A stretch of 64,000 nt of DNA from Zeus faber (lineage: Eukaryota > Chordata > Actinopteri > Zeiformes > Zeidae): positions 28,877,594 to 28,941,593 of the forward strand of contig OY482853.1 in assembly GCA_960531495.1 (NCBI GenBank). The letters are read 5' to 3'. Below are positions 1 through 12,820 of the stretch, piece by piece; position 1 is the stretch's first letter, and the number at the start of each line of letters is the position of its first letter. The position numbers and the translations under genes are program-made. The notes under the pieces were generated by a model. That model was not told the DNA's origin. It did no database searches and was given only the letters and a program-made list of their open reading frames with translations.

Positions 1-3000
1 CTACTGAAGTGATGTATATTACTGCGAGGATGTACGTATATCAGCGCAGCAAAGCTTAATGGCTCGTTTCACTACATGCTTTCTGTAACAGACAGCTCAG
101 ACAAAACTGACTGACTTGTCTTATTTCACCGTTTGTGTGTGAGTAGGTCCATCAGAGACCCAAATGTACTGTATGTGCACAAGCACTGAAAAAGTCCGTT
201 TTTCATAATAGGCCCCCTTTAAAAAAGATAACCTGATAACTTTAACCCTATTCTTCATACCCTTTTCCTCTAAGGACATATTCCATCACCACTGAATAGT
301 GTTTTTTAAATTATTCCCACTCAGGAATCAATGAAAGGTTCAAAAGAATGCCGTCAACGATGGAAACAGACACACGCCATAAGCGGACTTTGTCAATTTT
401 ATTGTCATTTTGTTACGTTTCCTCCCCTGCATATTCGGTAGCTTTGACCGAGCTCCTGCTAAAAACGATTATGAATACATTTCACACTTATATCAATGTC
501 ACACAACTCATAAATAGCCCCTTGGCGCGTCGTCGAATGAGTTGATTGCTAAAATACTGGCACGCACGCGGGACTGAGGGGGGGTTCAAAAAGGAGGATT
601 TCTATGTTAACAGGGTAACACCATAGCTGGGGGAAGGTCGCCATTGCTAGATGAAAGGTAGGCCACAAGAAAGCAATGTATTTAAATCACATGTTAATCG
701 TAATAGTTTATATGTGTCTGTTTTGAATGAATTTTTACAATTTAAATAATGTTTCGCTAAAGCTGTGGCTCCCTTTGGGCTCAAATCGAGGAATGGCGTT
801 CAAGTGTTGATTCATCCAGACCGACATCGGAGCTGTTTCATTTTTTGTGAGTGCAAAAAAAGGGATCATGTGACGTCGGTTTGTCTACCTGATTGTCTTA
901 CTGTAAGACAGCGAGACGGCTTTGAGAGATCACCTCAGGCTTATTGGCAGGTTGGACGCTGAGGAACAACACGGATAAATGATGGTGACATCCATATTCA
1001 TAGGCACACAAACAAGAATTCACCAATTCAAAATTAAATACAGGGTGTGACCTTGAGACGTTGACTGTTGAACCTTATGAAGATCTTTAGGAATGAAGGC
1101 GCGTGTGTGATGCTTGAGTGCATTATTCTGTCAAAACTAGTCATAGCCGACGCTCTGATCACGCACACGCATACAAACACTGTAAATAAATAGCATCCAT
1201 TCTGTAAACTCAGCCACCCTGAAAGATTTCCCACTCGTTTGTGTTACTATTAAAGGATCCTCTCCTGTCTGCTCCAGGATGTACGCGGTGGAATGGTACG
1301 TTGTTTGCTATGGCGGTAGTTCTTAATAAAGGGGGATCGCTATTTCAGTTGGAGGGAGGGAGGCCTGAAGCACGCTGAGCAATAGGACAGTTCTTATCAC
1401 ACAGTCCTACAACACTCTTAATACTATGTGGTAGGTCCCATTTCAAGTTCTTAAATTCAGTGCAGAAGCAGAAGAGGCAGAAGCCGGGCAGCTTCCAAAT
1501 CAGCACTAGCGATGAAATGGTTGGTTTCTCCTTGGAGATTTGGCTCTTTACACGGGACCCGGTGAAAAGATTTGTACACTTTGTCCGACTCTGCCCGTTG
1601 GATTCAGTAAGTATATTCGAGCCTCGGTAAGCACCCGTGAGCCCGGCTGCAATTACCGAACAAACGAGTGACTCCCGAATCATTTAGTGGATTAGTTTGC
1701 GACAAACAAGTCACTAAAAAGCATATTCTTTTAAACCGGTCAGTTTGTGGCTTGGACTTGCAACAAAACGAGTTGTGGCTTTCACATATACAGTATATAA
1801 GGTGGATACAGGATCATGGAACAAAGACATCAGGACACATTCATCCCAGGTTAATAACGCATTAATTAACTACCGCATCTTTGGTGAAGGTCAAGTGTTT
1901 CTGTCGAGCGTGAACTTGATTCTGTAGAAACTACAAAGCGCTCGCTCGAGGCGGACGAGGGTGTAGAGGCATAAAATAATATTTGTTGTTGTTCAGACGC
2001 CTGTGGATGCAGGAAAGCAGTGAAAGCAGTGCTTTGCACTGTCAGTCAAGGGGAAATACTGGATATATACTTAAAACCACATGAATTTGAATAAAGGCTC
2101 TTAAATCAAAGTAATGGGTAAGTACTTAGGCAGGTGCACAACAACGATTAAGAAATCTAGCGAAGAAATCTGCAGAACTTGCCACAGTCAAAAACTGCAA
2201 AACCAATTTGTTTTCATTTGAGGGCTAAGGTGCCTCCTTGTGCCATTTATACAGCCGTTACTTTTGGTTGAGCAATCTATACAGTATGACAGCACTCTGA
2301 TATTTTAAATACAGTATTCATCACTAGCTGAGCAAGCTTTACTAGCTTTGTTAACTAATCGAATCCTGAAGGAACCACCTTGGTTGCCAGACCTGATTAC
2401 TTAAAGTGGGACAACACACTTGGATTCGATAGGTGGCCGACAAGTCAAACACAATCAAACCCTGGAAGTTATTCTCCTTATTTTCTATCGTGCAAAAATC
2501 TTAAAACCGTTGTCTCCATTCGACCATCACGTAAGAAAAATCGAACTGTTGTGACTCGATATCACCCTGGAGGTTGTATCTGGAACAACAGCACGACCTC
2601 AAGCGTGATGGACGTCATTATCAGACTAGCTCATTACTCACTGAATTTGAAAGTCAAGGATTTCACTGACATCGCGACCACATTTCCTCAAAAACGGTTC
2701 AGGAGATAGACCAGCTATTCTGAGTTCGGAAAGTCGTGTGTGTGCCATCTGTGAATGGGGTTGTGTAAAATAACTTTCTTTTCCTCGAGTTGATAAAAAA
2801 AACCAAAAAAAAAACCACTGACACGAGTCTGAAAAGCGTAATGCGTAATCGTAATCTCTGTGGACATATAGCGGCTATGGGCAGAGAGTCCCATTAAAAC
2901 GTTGCATCTAGGTCAGTGTTAAGACACGTTGCTCTTCCTGATAATATTTCCTAAAACACACCAATGAATGCATATTTAAAACAAAACAAAACAAAACAAA

Positions 3001-3376
3001 GCAAAACAAAACAAATCAAATGTAGAGTTGACCAAATCCATTTTCTGGTGCCATGGTAAACACCTCGTTGTAAAAGATAGCATTTGACAGAGCTCTGCTG
3101 GTGCAGCCGTGTCCCCCATCCTCCACTTGCTTGAGCCTTGTGCTGGACTGGTTTCTGGCTTTGTGGCTGACTTTGTCAATCCTTTCCAATGGGCGCCCTC
3201 AAGGGGAAAAAAAAAAACAACCAAAACTTAACAATAAACCTTCAGGACCAGTGGCTCAATTTCCAGCCACAGCCGTCCGTCGATCCAGCCAGTCGTGCCT
3301 TTTCCCCATGTTTCTCCTTTTCCCTGCCTCAACGTCAACACGCGCGTGCCGCCGATGCCGTTCTATCAATATGCAT
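1..3376. other. intergenic, no recognised gene
   Basis: I read both strands and see only short open frames without family resemblance, plus AT-rich stretches and an A-rich run with CAAAA repeats near 2980-3015. Some of the right-hand side may hold distal 3' untranslated sequence of tbcel, which is transcribed leftward. Nothing here supports a coding call. Confidence 0.5.
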
Positions 3377-3382
3377 TTTATT
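3377..3382 (-). terminator. candidate polyadenylation signal of tbcel
   Basis: An AATAAA hexamer lies on the minus strand about 90 bases beyond the tbcel stop codon at 3472. It is the nearest canonical signal after the stop. No transcript evidence is available, and a more distal site is possible. Confidence 0.35.
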
Positions 3383-3471
3383 TTTCCGTTTCCCAAAAGC
3401 CAACCAACCAATCGAGTCAAGTAATCCCATGAATCGATGGGACGGTCAGAGTCGCCGGGGATCCGGCCGGG

Positions 3472-3684
3472 TCACTTGGTTTTGGGCACCACCAGGATCT
3501 CGTCGCCGTCACGGATGCTGTAGGAGTGCAGGGCCCGCGTGCTGTACTTCATCTCCTCGGGGCCGAAGACACTGCACACGTCCTTGTCGATGTAGTAGAC
3601 CCTCATGCTGTTGGTGGGCAGCTGCACCACCTTCCGCAGCCGTTTCTTGAGCTCGGCCACGGTCTGGTCCAGGCGAATGCTCAC
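3472..3684 (-). CDS. tbcel: tbcel last coding exon, ubiquitin-like domain
   Basis: This 213-nt exon starts at an AG acceptor with the codons for [14 protein letters not shown] and ends in a stop after VVPKTK. It encodes most of the ubiquitin-like fold that TBCE-family proteins carry at the C-terminus, thought to link them to the proteasome. The segment [16 protein letters not shown] is nearly identical to the human version as I recall it. The exon is GC-rich compared with its AT-rich surroundings. Confidence 0.93.
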   Translation of the reverse strand: MSIRLDQTVAELKKRLRKVVQLPTNSMRVYYIDKDVCSVFGPEEMKYSTRALHSYSIRDGDEILVVPKTK

Positions 3685-6600
3685 CTGTGACGCCGAACAT
3701 GAAGAAAGAAATAAATCCGTATTTCAAATACTTAACTTTATTTTACATTTTTTTATAAAAAATAAAATTTATAAAAAAAACGAAAATAAATAAATATAAT
3801 AAATTAATCTGTATTTAAAACTTTTTACTTCATCCATTTCTTTTAATGCAGGCCCAGTTCCCAGATAATAGATGTGACAAATGTTGATGGCGTTTGAATG
3901 TGTAATAAAGATACAATTGTTTGGAAAAGATGTTTTCCCTTTTCCTGGGATGGAGACCTTGTACATAAGGGGAATGCAAAAAAAAAATAGCTGCATATTT
4001 TTCTTAAAATGTTCCCCTCCAAAACCTGATAAAATGGAACGTTATCGTAATTTGCAATTCAGAGACGATATTGCGGAAAGCCTGTGGTGGGGGACAAAAT
4101 ACGTAACCAAACAAATACACAAATAAACATTATATTTTATCGTCTCAACATGAAAGAAAAAACATAATCCATAGGATTTTAATTGCACTTCTATAGCATT
4201 ATGAAGTCGTTGAGATGAAATGGCTGGTACCTGTACCACCTTGCCCTCGCAGTGCACCTCCACTTGGGCGTGGCATCGGGGCCGGAGGTCAATCTCCGCC
4301 AGCGGCTCCAACTTGCCATACTTCGTCACCAGGCAGTGATACCTAGGGGGCGGATGAAGAGAGAGTGTTCTTAAATTCTTAAAACCATGTAAATGATGCT
4401 ATGTGACAATTTCACATTGAACTACGTAAAAGCCTTTGACTCCAATTACTCTGCTCATATTATTCCCGATCGACAGTCGACTGTTGTTCCCGTGTGGTGA
4501 ATGCTGTGTGTTTATTGTATTAATTGTTATGGTCAAGAATCAAAGTTTCCTTGCAGGGACCGCTCCCTACCTGTGCACCCATACTGAGGCACTCGACCCG
4601 TTCCGCGCCCAAGCGCATCTCCCTGACAGAGCTGCAGCGCCCCTGATATGCCAACCTCCAGAACACCACCGCTCCCTAGCTGGGCCTGTGCACCCACACT
4701 TAGGAGCATTTGGAGCATCTATTTCCATTGAATTAAATGTAGTAACACATTACATAGAGCAGTGATGCTCAAAGTGGGATCCATGGCCACATATTTCATT
4801 TTTTAGAAATATAATATTTTTATAGGCCGACCATGTCTGTACTTTACTACATTTCTCTTGATTTGTGTTTGTTTTTCCACGTAACCGATGTCAAATGGCA
4901 TACATGAGGGGGTCCTCGGTTAATTCTCACTCATCTAAGGGATTCCTTGGTTGAAAAAATTTAGAGAACCTGTGAAAGAGTATTCAAAGTCAGTGTTTCC
5001 CAATGTTTTGGGAAACACAATTTTTTTCTGCCACGGTATACTTTTTACAATTAAATAATCACCACCAAAACCACCAAAATACTTCAGAAACACGCACAAC
5101 TGTTTTAATTATTATGACTTATGTGTAAGCTTTGATTTCTACCTGCAGTTCTCACATTCAGTGTGAAACTTGAGCTCATTGTAATGAAGACAGCTGCTCT
5201 ACTGGTCTGGAACTGATGAATTAGTTCACCCTTGAAATTTTGATCTTGCAACACAAGAGCTCATTTCCTTTTTTTTTTTAATTCGAAAAATGTTCACGGC
5301 AGCGTAGTTGAAAAGCACTGTTCCGAGTGTGGCCTACCTGTATGGAAGCTCCTCTTCGGGGTAGTCCACGTGATACCGGATAAAGAAGCGCTCTGCGTCC
5401 TCCCTCTCACCGTCAGTCAAAACGCTGCCGTTTAGAGACGTGATTGAGGGAAGGCTGTGGTTGTAGCACAATGAATAACCATAACAGATTAATAACACAT
5501 TGGCACAGGAGCTTGTAAATATCAACTGTGTGAGCATAGTACATCATGGAGATGATGAAACACAGAAAAACAACAGTGAAACATAGTATTGTTGTGTTAT
5601 TAGATGACTTTTTGCAATGTAATTACATTACTACATAGACTACTTAGATTCCTAATGTTACGTAATTAGATTACTAATGTTATGTAATTTGATTACTACT
5701 TAGATTACTAATGTTATGTAATTTAATTAGTTTGTTATGTAATTCAATTACTACCCATATTACTTAGATCATCAATGTTATGTTAGATTACTTTTTAAAG
5801 ATGTGCGTAGGTTTATGAAATAAAATTTAAATATTGATATATAAGAGATACGACAATTTCTGTTTTGTATGGCTATTGTATATATTTGACATTTTAATTG
5901 TATTTGTATTGTATTTTTATTTTTTTCCTATTTTATTTTATTATTATTATTTTTATTTTCCTTATTTACGGATAGTTAAGCTTTTTAGTTATTTTTTTAA
6001 TTTTGTTGCTTATGGTCTGTGCTGAAGTGCACCAAGCCTCACCAGAGGAAATTCCTCGTACCTGTATATGTAAATGTGACTGGCAAAAATAAACCCATTC
6101 TGATTCTGATTCATTGGAACTGCATAACCGCAGCACATTCTGACACCGGAAGTCCTCTCGTTATTTTCCATTGAATAAGCCTAAATTAAACTACAGTATG
6201 AACTAAACAATGTAAAAAGTGACCATTTGTACGGCTTTCTGAATAATAATAACTTTGTTGTTAAGTTTGGTCATCTGGGGACATTTACATATTTTAGGAA
6301 TTTGTTGTGGTGAAGTATTTTGTTTCACTACAGAACATTAACATAAAAAAGCTTAAAAAAGTCTAAATAAGCAAAACAAATGCAGAATAAAATAAAATTG
6401 AATAAAAAGTGAAGTAGAATAAAAAAAATCTAAAAATAAATAAAATAGCAGGGCAGAAACAAATAAAAAGCAGAAATAAAATACAGTATATACAGAGTGT
6501 GTGTATATATATATACAGGTACTCCTCACTTAATGGCCTACCTGTTTAACCACTGCTGGGACTTACGACCAGCTCTCTGACCAGTCTGTATTGTGTGCCG

Positions 6601-7752
6601 AGTACAATCCCGCGTTGTGCCCTCTGCGTGCGCAGCGTCTCGGCATCAATCATCTCATCGCACATCACCCTTTATATACTGTATACACTATATACACTAT
6701 ATATAATATATACACTATATACTAAAAATACTAATACTGTATACACCATATGTACTATATACACTATGTACACTATGTATACTATATAAACGTTATATAC
6801 TATATACACTATATATACTATACACTATATATACATTATATACACTATATATACTACATACACTATATATAGATTATATACACTATATATACTATATACA
6901 TCTCATCGCGCATCACCTAACTCAGTCTCATTCCGACAGTCTGTCAGTATTCACTACACTAGCGTTCACAATGGCCACACCCCCTTACCGTGTAATAACA
7001 TGGGTCCTCGCTTATCAACCAATTCGCTTAACGACCTGGTCATAGGAACAGAACTCTGTCATTAAGTGAGGAGTACCTGGATAACAATTTTAGTAATGCA
7101 TGCAGCTTTAAAAATGCGATTCTGTATGCAGGATAAATTATTGTTGTGAGCATAAAGCGTATACATTATTTATAAATATTAATTATTGCATCTGGGTTTG
7201 GATAAAAAAAAGAAAAACATCTGTGCTCAAGCTGTGGTAGGATGGTGAGAGACACATCCAAGTTGTTTGTTTGCCGTGTTTGCTGGCGTTACGTGACACG
7301 CTAGCCCTAGAACAAATCTAATTCATGTTGAAAGTAGCCGCACGCCGCGCTAAGTTGGTTAACAGGTTCCATTTGGAGAATATATTATGCTTCTGAAATG
7401 TATTTTTCGTGACATGACACAAATTCTTGATCCTATAAAAGCACCAAAACCGGGGGGGGGGGGGGTGCATCTGTTTTTCCTGCATAGCTTCAACTCTCCC
7501 AGGCGTGACTGAGCAGCAGCTTTCTTTTGGGAAGCGACACATCCGTGGCGGATAAGACCAAATCTGGGGTCTTACAAATTGGCATTCTGGTCTTTTGGGA
7601 TTTTTTCACAGCAGACTCACTGTGCTATCATCAGGCTGCGGCGCTCCGTGTTGGTGTAGGTCTCCAGCAAAGGGATGCCCTGCAGCCGTACCTCCTCCAG
7701 CTTGGGGAAAAAGTTGAGTTTCTCAATGTCCTCCCATCTGTTGAGACCTGAG

Positions 7753-7849
<97 letters not shown>

Positions 7850-10092
7850 GGGCACAAAGGATATATGGTTATAGTTAAATGAGGTAAAAAAATGCTTGGA
7901 AAGGCACAATCGCGCGGTGCCATGAGTACTGTATCACATAGTTGGCCTTGTACTCTCAGGTCATTTTTTTCTGATTTAATTCAAATAATCTTTCTTCAAT
8001 TACTTTATTTCATTCTTATATTTTTTTGTGACGGTTACCTCCGATAAGGGCAGTGGAAAGCTGCTATATTCAAAGGTCATCATAAATAGTTGTTACTTTT
8101 GATCAATGCTGCAGCCAATGCTTTTTATATGAGACATGGAAGGAAAGGCGGGAAAAGTGCACTCACTTCAGTGCTTCCATCCTTGTCTTCACAACATCTC
8201 CTGGATTTTTTTTCCCTCCCTTCTCTTCTCTTATATAACTTTAAACAAAAGGATGAAAGGATATGTCGGAAGGCAACTTGAACGCCGACTAGTTCTAAAA
8301 AAAAATAATCCACAGATGAAAGCCGACTTGAATAACTGACTATTTTCGGCGACGGCTTGTGACAAATGCCCGATTTAAACTCGGACGCTCGGCTGGTCCT
8401 GACAGTTAACAAGCGGACGCGGCGAGGTGTCTCGTTTCCACGGCAACGAGGCAAAACTGTCCAATCCCCCCCGTGGAAAATGGGGGAGTTGGAAAATCAG
8501 GGTTCTGAAGGTAAAATTCTACTTCCGGGATTTTGAGTCAACCAAATCAGCAGCCGAGCAGAGGTCCAACCAGTGGACCAGCCGGATCAGTAAACAGTTG
8601 GAGCAAAAACATGGCCCAGGACATTTTACTTTACGAACCTGGAATTTCCCATCTTTTTTCCGTTGGCTTCTTCTCACCTGAGTTGTGCAGGTTGACGCTG
8701 CGCAGGTTGGGGAAAAGGTGCTCCAGGACGTCCCCGCTGTCCTGGATGGAGTCCAGATTGTTGTTGGCCATCACTAGGGTGTCCAGGCTGGGGAACATGG
8801 GGCCAAACTTCCTCACCTCGGCCCAGTCCCGAAGGTTGTTGTCTGTTATGTGCAGCAAGCGCAGTGTGGGGCAGGACACCGCTGTGGCCGTCACAGCGGT
8901 GTACTCGTTAAGGCACAGGAACAGCTCCTCCAGCCTGGAGACACACGTTTTGTTTACAATTTTTTTCTTTATCGTTCACTGGATCTATAAGTGCAGCAGT
9001 GGTTCCCCAGAACATTCACTGAGGCCTGTGGAAATAATGGGCTGGTATACCAATAACATAGCCATATATACAAAATAGTGTAGTTTTATAATCTATAGCA
9101 AACGGGAAGGAGAAACATGATGTGGTCAAAGTTAATGGGACATTCCTTAGCGTATTTAAAGCTAAATTACAGGGATTAGTTAAATTTAACAGAGACAAAA
9201 TACAGCATGAATTAAAATACCATAACCACAAAGTCAGTTTCATTATATTCCATTTGTTCAATGTAAAGGAAAAAACGGCATTCATACTGATATAGTATGA
9301 CATTGAGTTTGCATCCACACCATCAAACTTCTCACGCATTCAAGCACGCCGTTACAAGACCAGCACAGTGCCCTGATGACGCTATGGAGGACGCCGTGGT
9401 CTTTCTCTTACTCGGGCATCTCCCGTATAAGACCCAGCACGGTGTCCCAGGAAACTTGTGTGTTGTTGAGGACAAGGCGTCGGACGCGGGAAAATGCTTT
9501 GGCACAACGCGGCGCCAGCGCCATGCCCGACAGCGGGTTGGAGCTCAGGTTGAGGAAATCCAAGTTAGGGATGTTGGACACAATCTTACTGATCTGCAAC
9601 CAGACAAAAGGCATGACCAAGCTTGAGGTTAGGGCATTTGGCGTGAGGTCTTCAGTGAGGTTAAGGTTGAGGTTAATATTGCATGTGTTCCATGAACAGT
9701 AAACCCTACAGCTACCTCGTGCCAGTCCTGCAGCCTATTGTGGGACAGGTCCAGCTCCATGACGTGGGCGCAGAAGGCAGCGATCTCCGCCTGGTCCCCC
9801 GCTCTGACGATCCCGCTGCCGTTCAGTACGAGTACGCTGGGGAGGTTCAGGCGGTCTGGAGGAACACGAGAGAAGTGCAGTGTGGATGTTTCAAAAAGGA
9901 TGACATAGAGAGCAAGAGAGAGTTCAAACCCGACCGACCCGGCTCACCTTTCATGGGTGAACTCTGGAGGCCGGCGATGGGCACCACCACCCCCATACCG
10001 GGCCCCCGTCGATAGGGGAAGTTCTCTGGGCTGTACTTCTCGCTGATGACCTCCATGAAGGTGCGGCCCCCCTCGTCCCCCGGCAGCTCCAT
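3472..10092 (-). CDS. tbcel: tubulin-folding cofactor E-like protein (TBCEL)
   Basis: TBCEL is a cytosolic relative of tubulin chaperone E that lacks the CAP-Gly domain; from family knowledge it destabilises tubulin and promotes its turnover. Eight coding exons were read on the minus strand: 9948-10092, 9716-9855, 9412-9593, 8678-8934, 7621-7747, 5338-5454, 4231-4342 and 3472-3684. All junctions are GT/AG and in phase, giving about 430 codons (human is about 424). The N-terminus carries the family signature [18 protein letters not shown]. Leucine-rich repeats run from about residue 50 to 280 (for example [32 protein letters not shown]). An LRR-capping segment contains [14 protein letters not shown], and a ubiquitin-like domain fills the last exons ([14 protein letters not shown] to FGPEEMKYS). 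The lack of an N-terminal CAP-Gly separates it from TBCE itself. The start at 10092 matches the human start region; see the separate entry for a possible upstream extension. Confidence 0.93.
4343..5337. other. tbcel intron containing a dispersed repeat
   Basis: This is the intron between the exons ending at 4342 and starting at 5338 (plus coordinates). It holds a decayed dispersed repeat at about 4985-5300 (TTCTCACATTCAGTGTG... GAACTGATGAATTAG...) that resembles sequence in an a2m intron near 26415-26640. No coding sequence was found. Confidence 0.6.
6085..6116 (+). repeat. 3' tail of a decayed non-LTR retrotransposon
   Basis: The sequence reads AATAAACCCATTCTGATTCTGATTC, broken here as AATAAACCCATT followed by tandem CTGATT units. 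A polyadenylation-like hexamer followed by short tandem hexamers is the usual end of fish LINEs. The rest of the element to the left is AT-rich and unreadable. The family is not assigned. Confidence 0.45.
6516..7079 (+). mobile_element. non-autonomous TIR DNA transposon (MITE-like), copy A
   Basis: The element begins CAGGTACTCCTCACTTAATG and ends with the inverted form CATTAAGTGAGGAGTACCTG, a terminal inverted repeat of about 20 bp. The inside is filled with TATACACTATA-type repeats, and no transposase is present. A second copy in opposite orientation lies at 55889-56169 and shares both ends and the subterminal block with TCGCTTATCAA/TTCGATAAGCAAGG. It sits in a tbcel intron. A TA target duplication is plausible but masked by the flanking TA repeats. 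The superfamily is not assigned. Confidence 0.7.
7755..7847 (+). repeat. (CA)46 microsatellite at a tbcel splice acceptor
   Basis: There is an uninterrupted CA run of about 93 bp. On the transcribed minus strand it is (TG)46 followed by CTCTCAG and then the exon that ends at 7747. It therefore replaces most of the polypyrimidine tract of that acceptor. Confidence 0.95.
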
Positions 10093-10124
10093 GGTGCCGT
10101 CCCACGTGACGCCTTCTGCCTCAG
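9948..10124 (-). CDS. tbcel: tbcel first coding exon
   Basis: The exon is bounded by a CCCAG acceptor at 10124 and a GTGAGC donor just below 9948. The ATG at 10090-10092 starts [15 protein letters not shown], matching the start region of vertebrate TBCEL. The 32 nt upstream of this ATG are open in the same frame. They could be 5' untranslated sequence or part of a longer N-terminus reached from an upstream exon near 11984. Confidence 0.85.
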
Positions 10125-11983
10125 CTGGGTGACGGTGGAAGGGAAGAACCAGACAGTCAAAAGAGGTTGGCCACCTAGCCGGCCTGCATGCCCAGTGTAT
10201 GCAGTTATCTGAGTCATTCAAGATTCTAATCCTTCACAAACTTCACCAAACTATCACAGAGCCGGCAGAAACTGTTTTCTCTGGAACATCGCACTTAAAT
10301 GGCTTAAATAAAAACTGTGGATTGACATAAAAGTTATTTTTTCTAGCAGAAGCAGATGGAGGATTTGGACATGGTGGTCTCGCGTGGCGCGATTGCTCTG
10401 TGATAGTTGCGCCTCCAGGTTGTTACTTGTGCAAATTGTTATATATAATTACAGACACTAAATAATTGAGTTTAATATATTTTATTGGAGATAAATCAGT
10501 ACATCGGTACATCCGGTGTGGCTGACTTCCGTAATCCTTTAGCTCACTCCCATAACGTGGTTCTGCCGTTGTGTTTTCTGTTAATGCAGTTCTGTTTTCT
10601 GTTAATGCTGTTGTGTTTTTGTAAGTTGCTTGTATTTTGTCTATTTGCATGTTTTCTTAAGTTGCAGTGCGTTGAGCTCTCAAGGCCACCTTAAAGATGA
10701 CTACATTTACAAATGAACAAAGGTAACTGTTAAGGCTGCATCCGAGAACATTTCAACATTACGATATATTTCCCAAATTCATGCCTGGAAGAATCTGATA
10801 ATACGATTTCAGACACCCCTAAAGTGGACCATATCATTTCGCTGAGCACTGTGCTCCGTGGTGGACCCAGGCAAGCTGGAGCAACTCCGCAGTGGAGGGC
10901 GCGATCCGCAGCTCAGATCAGAGAAATATTTTTTCCAAGCGAAGCAAATATGTGTGTCTGTGTGTTTTTATTGTAGATCTATTTATTTTACTGCGTTTTC
11001 TAATTGAATGGAACAAAAAAAGCCCCATGTGCAGCCATGCGTAATGGGGACACCCCTGGAGAAAAAGTTGACCCCCCGATTTTCATTGTATGTGTTATGC
11101 ACTCGAGAGGTCGCAACGCAAGAATAAAAACAAAACTATCATTGTCTTGGTCTGTTCAGCCTTTTTGAAGCGAGGTGATTGGAGTGCTGCAAAACATGCA
11201 ATTCCATTTAGAAACTGCACTCTGTCAATGACAATACTAGAATGAGTGGAACTCAAGCATATCATAGACTGTGTGAGAGATTTAACATCCTCCTCATTTC
11301 TCATGTCAATTTCCAGCATATTTTTCTATACACCTTATTTATACAGATGCACACTCATCTGTTACTCATATTTTCCAGGTATTTCTGGGATAGAGTGTAA
11401 GCCAGACTGGACCATAAACTGTTACGAAGCAAATATTATGCCGTCGTTTGTATGAAATATAATAAGGGTATGAACGAATAAATAAGGGCACAATGTATGC
11501 CCCACAATATCTGGCTACTATGAATTATTACAATTTAGAAATTTAAGAATAAAATGTAAGAGCTATGAAAAAGAAAATGATAAACTGAAACCGTACCCCT
11601 AGGGAAAATTTGGGGTGCTGCAGGGGGTACACTGAAAATGTCTAAAAATGTGTTGAATATAAATATTGGTCATATATGATTAAAAATTCCCAGGTTAAGA
11701 AAATATGAACACAAGTTTGAAACCAACATCTTTGCCATACCGCATTGTTTTCAATGCAACCTTTTTTTTAATGATATATCATCAGTTGTAAGAAAATCGA
11801 TCTATCAACTGGATCTAATAACTGGATCTTGATATGGATGACAACTACGGCCTAGGTACCCTTGGTGCAAAATATGCGCCATTACTTTGTTCTCAGATTT
11901 TCAATATGTGTCTTTTGTAATAGTATTAAACAGGCACAGAACATTAGAGAAGCTGGGGTTTATCTCGGTGTAAAGGATCTTAC
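10125..11983. other. probable tbcel 5' intron
   Basis: About 1.9 kb upstream of the first coding exon shows no coding sequence of its own. A short tandem motif (CAGTTCTGTTTTCTGTTAATG) is repeated near 10580-10620. Repeats of unknown family are likely, given phrases such as GGGGGTACACTGAAAATG near 11625. Confidence 0.4.
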
Positions 11984-12053
11984 CTGCGGAGACATTCATC
12001 TCAACCTGACCACTACCACTGCTCACCGTCCGCTTCCGTTTCTGCACTAATGG
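11984..12053 (-). other. tbcel: candidate upstream tbcel exon with in-frame ATG
   Basis: On the minus strand there is a GCAG/GTAAGATCC donor at about 11983. Just before it is an ATG reading ATGAATGTCTCCGCAG. Joined to the acceptor at 10124 this frame continues for 48 nt into the conserved tbcel start, adding about 16 residues. It could equally be a non-coding 5' exon. The upstream boundary is a guess. Confidence 0.35.
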
Positions 12054-12772
12054 CCTGTTGAAGGAGCAAAACGGTAGTACAATCCCATTGATTTCCTCAC
12101 CATTCATTTGTTTAAATTAATAAATAAAACAAAACCCAAACGTGTGAATCTGTTCGCTTGACTTAAGGCTGATATGATCGTCTTTCATTCTTACTCCATT
12201 CTTGCTGTTCGGGCTGACGAGAGGTCTCCAAAAGAAATATTGGCCCCCTCTGTGCTCAGCTGTCTCTTGTCACCCAGCCAGGATCTCAGCACAGTGCTCG
12301 GCACATGACACTAAAGCACAAACAAAGGTCCAAAGATCAGCATTGTTATCATTCAAATATTTCCCTTTTAAATATCCAAATCTAAGATTCACACTGTACA
12401 TACATTCACACATATTCATATACAGTACATACTTTCTAGAGCTATATAATCTTTGCTTCTATTTACTTTGTGACGATAATATGTTTCTGATTTATATGAT
12501 ATTATTAATTGTATCACTCTGCCTATTTTGTTTTGCACACACTTTGAATTGCCCTTTTATCATTTTGCAGCACTGTACTGATCTTGAGTCATGAAAGCAC
12601 AGTAGCAATGTGCCTCCTCTGTGGCGACCAAAGCAAGACACAGGAGACATTTGCTGAAAACATTTGAACCCTATATAATTAACGTATGGATTTATTCTTG
12701 TTGTTGCTATTGCTACTACTATATTACTATATATATACAATTATATAGAATATATAATTTTTGATATGTATG

Positions 12773-12820
<48 letters not shown>

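Larger units (their letters stand above)
5455..7620. other. large tbcel intron with repeats
   Basis: This intron of about 2.2 kb contains a TAATGTTATGTAAT-type short-repeat patch (5590-5800) and a T-rich stretch. It also has a non-LTR-type 3' end with tandem CTGATT units near 6085-6115 and a TIR element described separately. A G-homopolymer of about 13 lies near 7452-7465. No gene is seen inside. Confidence 0.6.

Noticed and set aside
3189-3650. 153-codon plus-strand frame over the tbcel last exon
   Set aside because: Antisense shadow of a GC-rich conserved exon.
7617-7923. Cys-Val repeat frames near 7.8 kb
   Set aside because: These are the tbcel exon read through into the (TG)n intron tract, not a protein.
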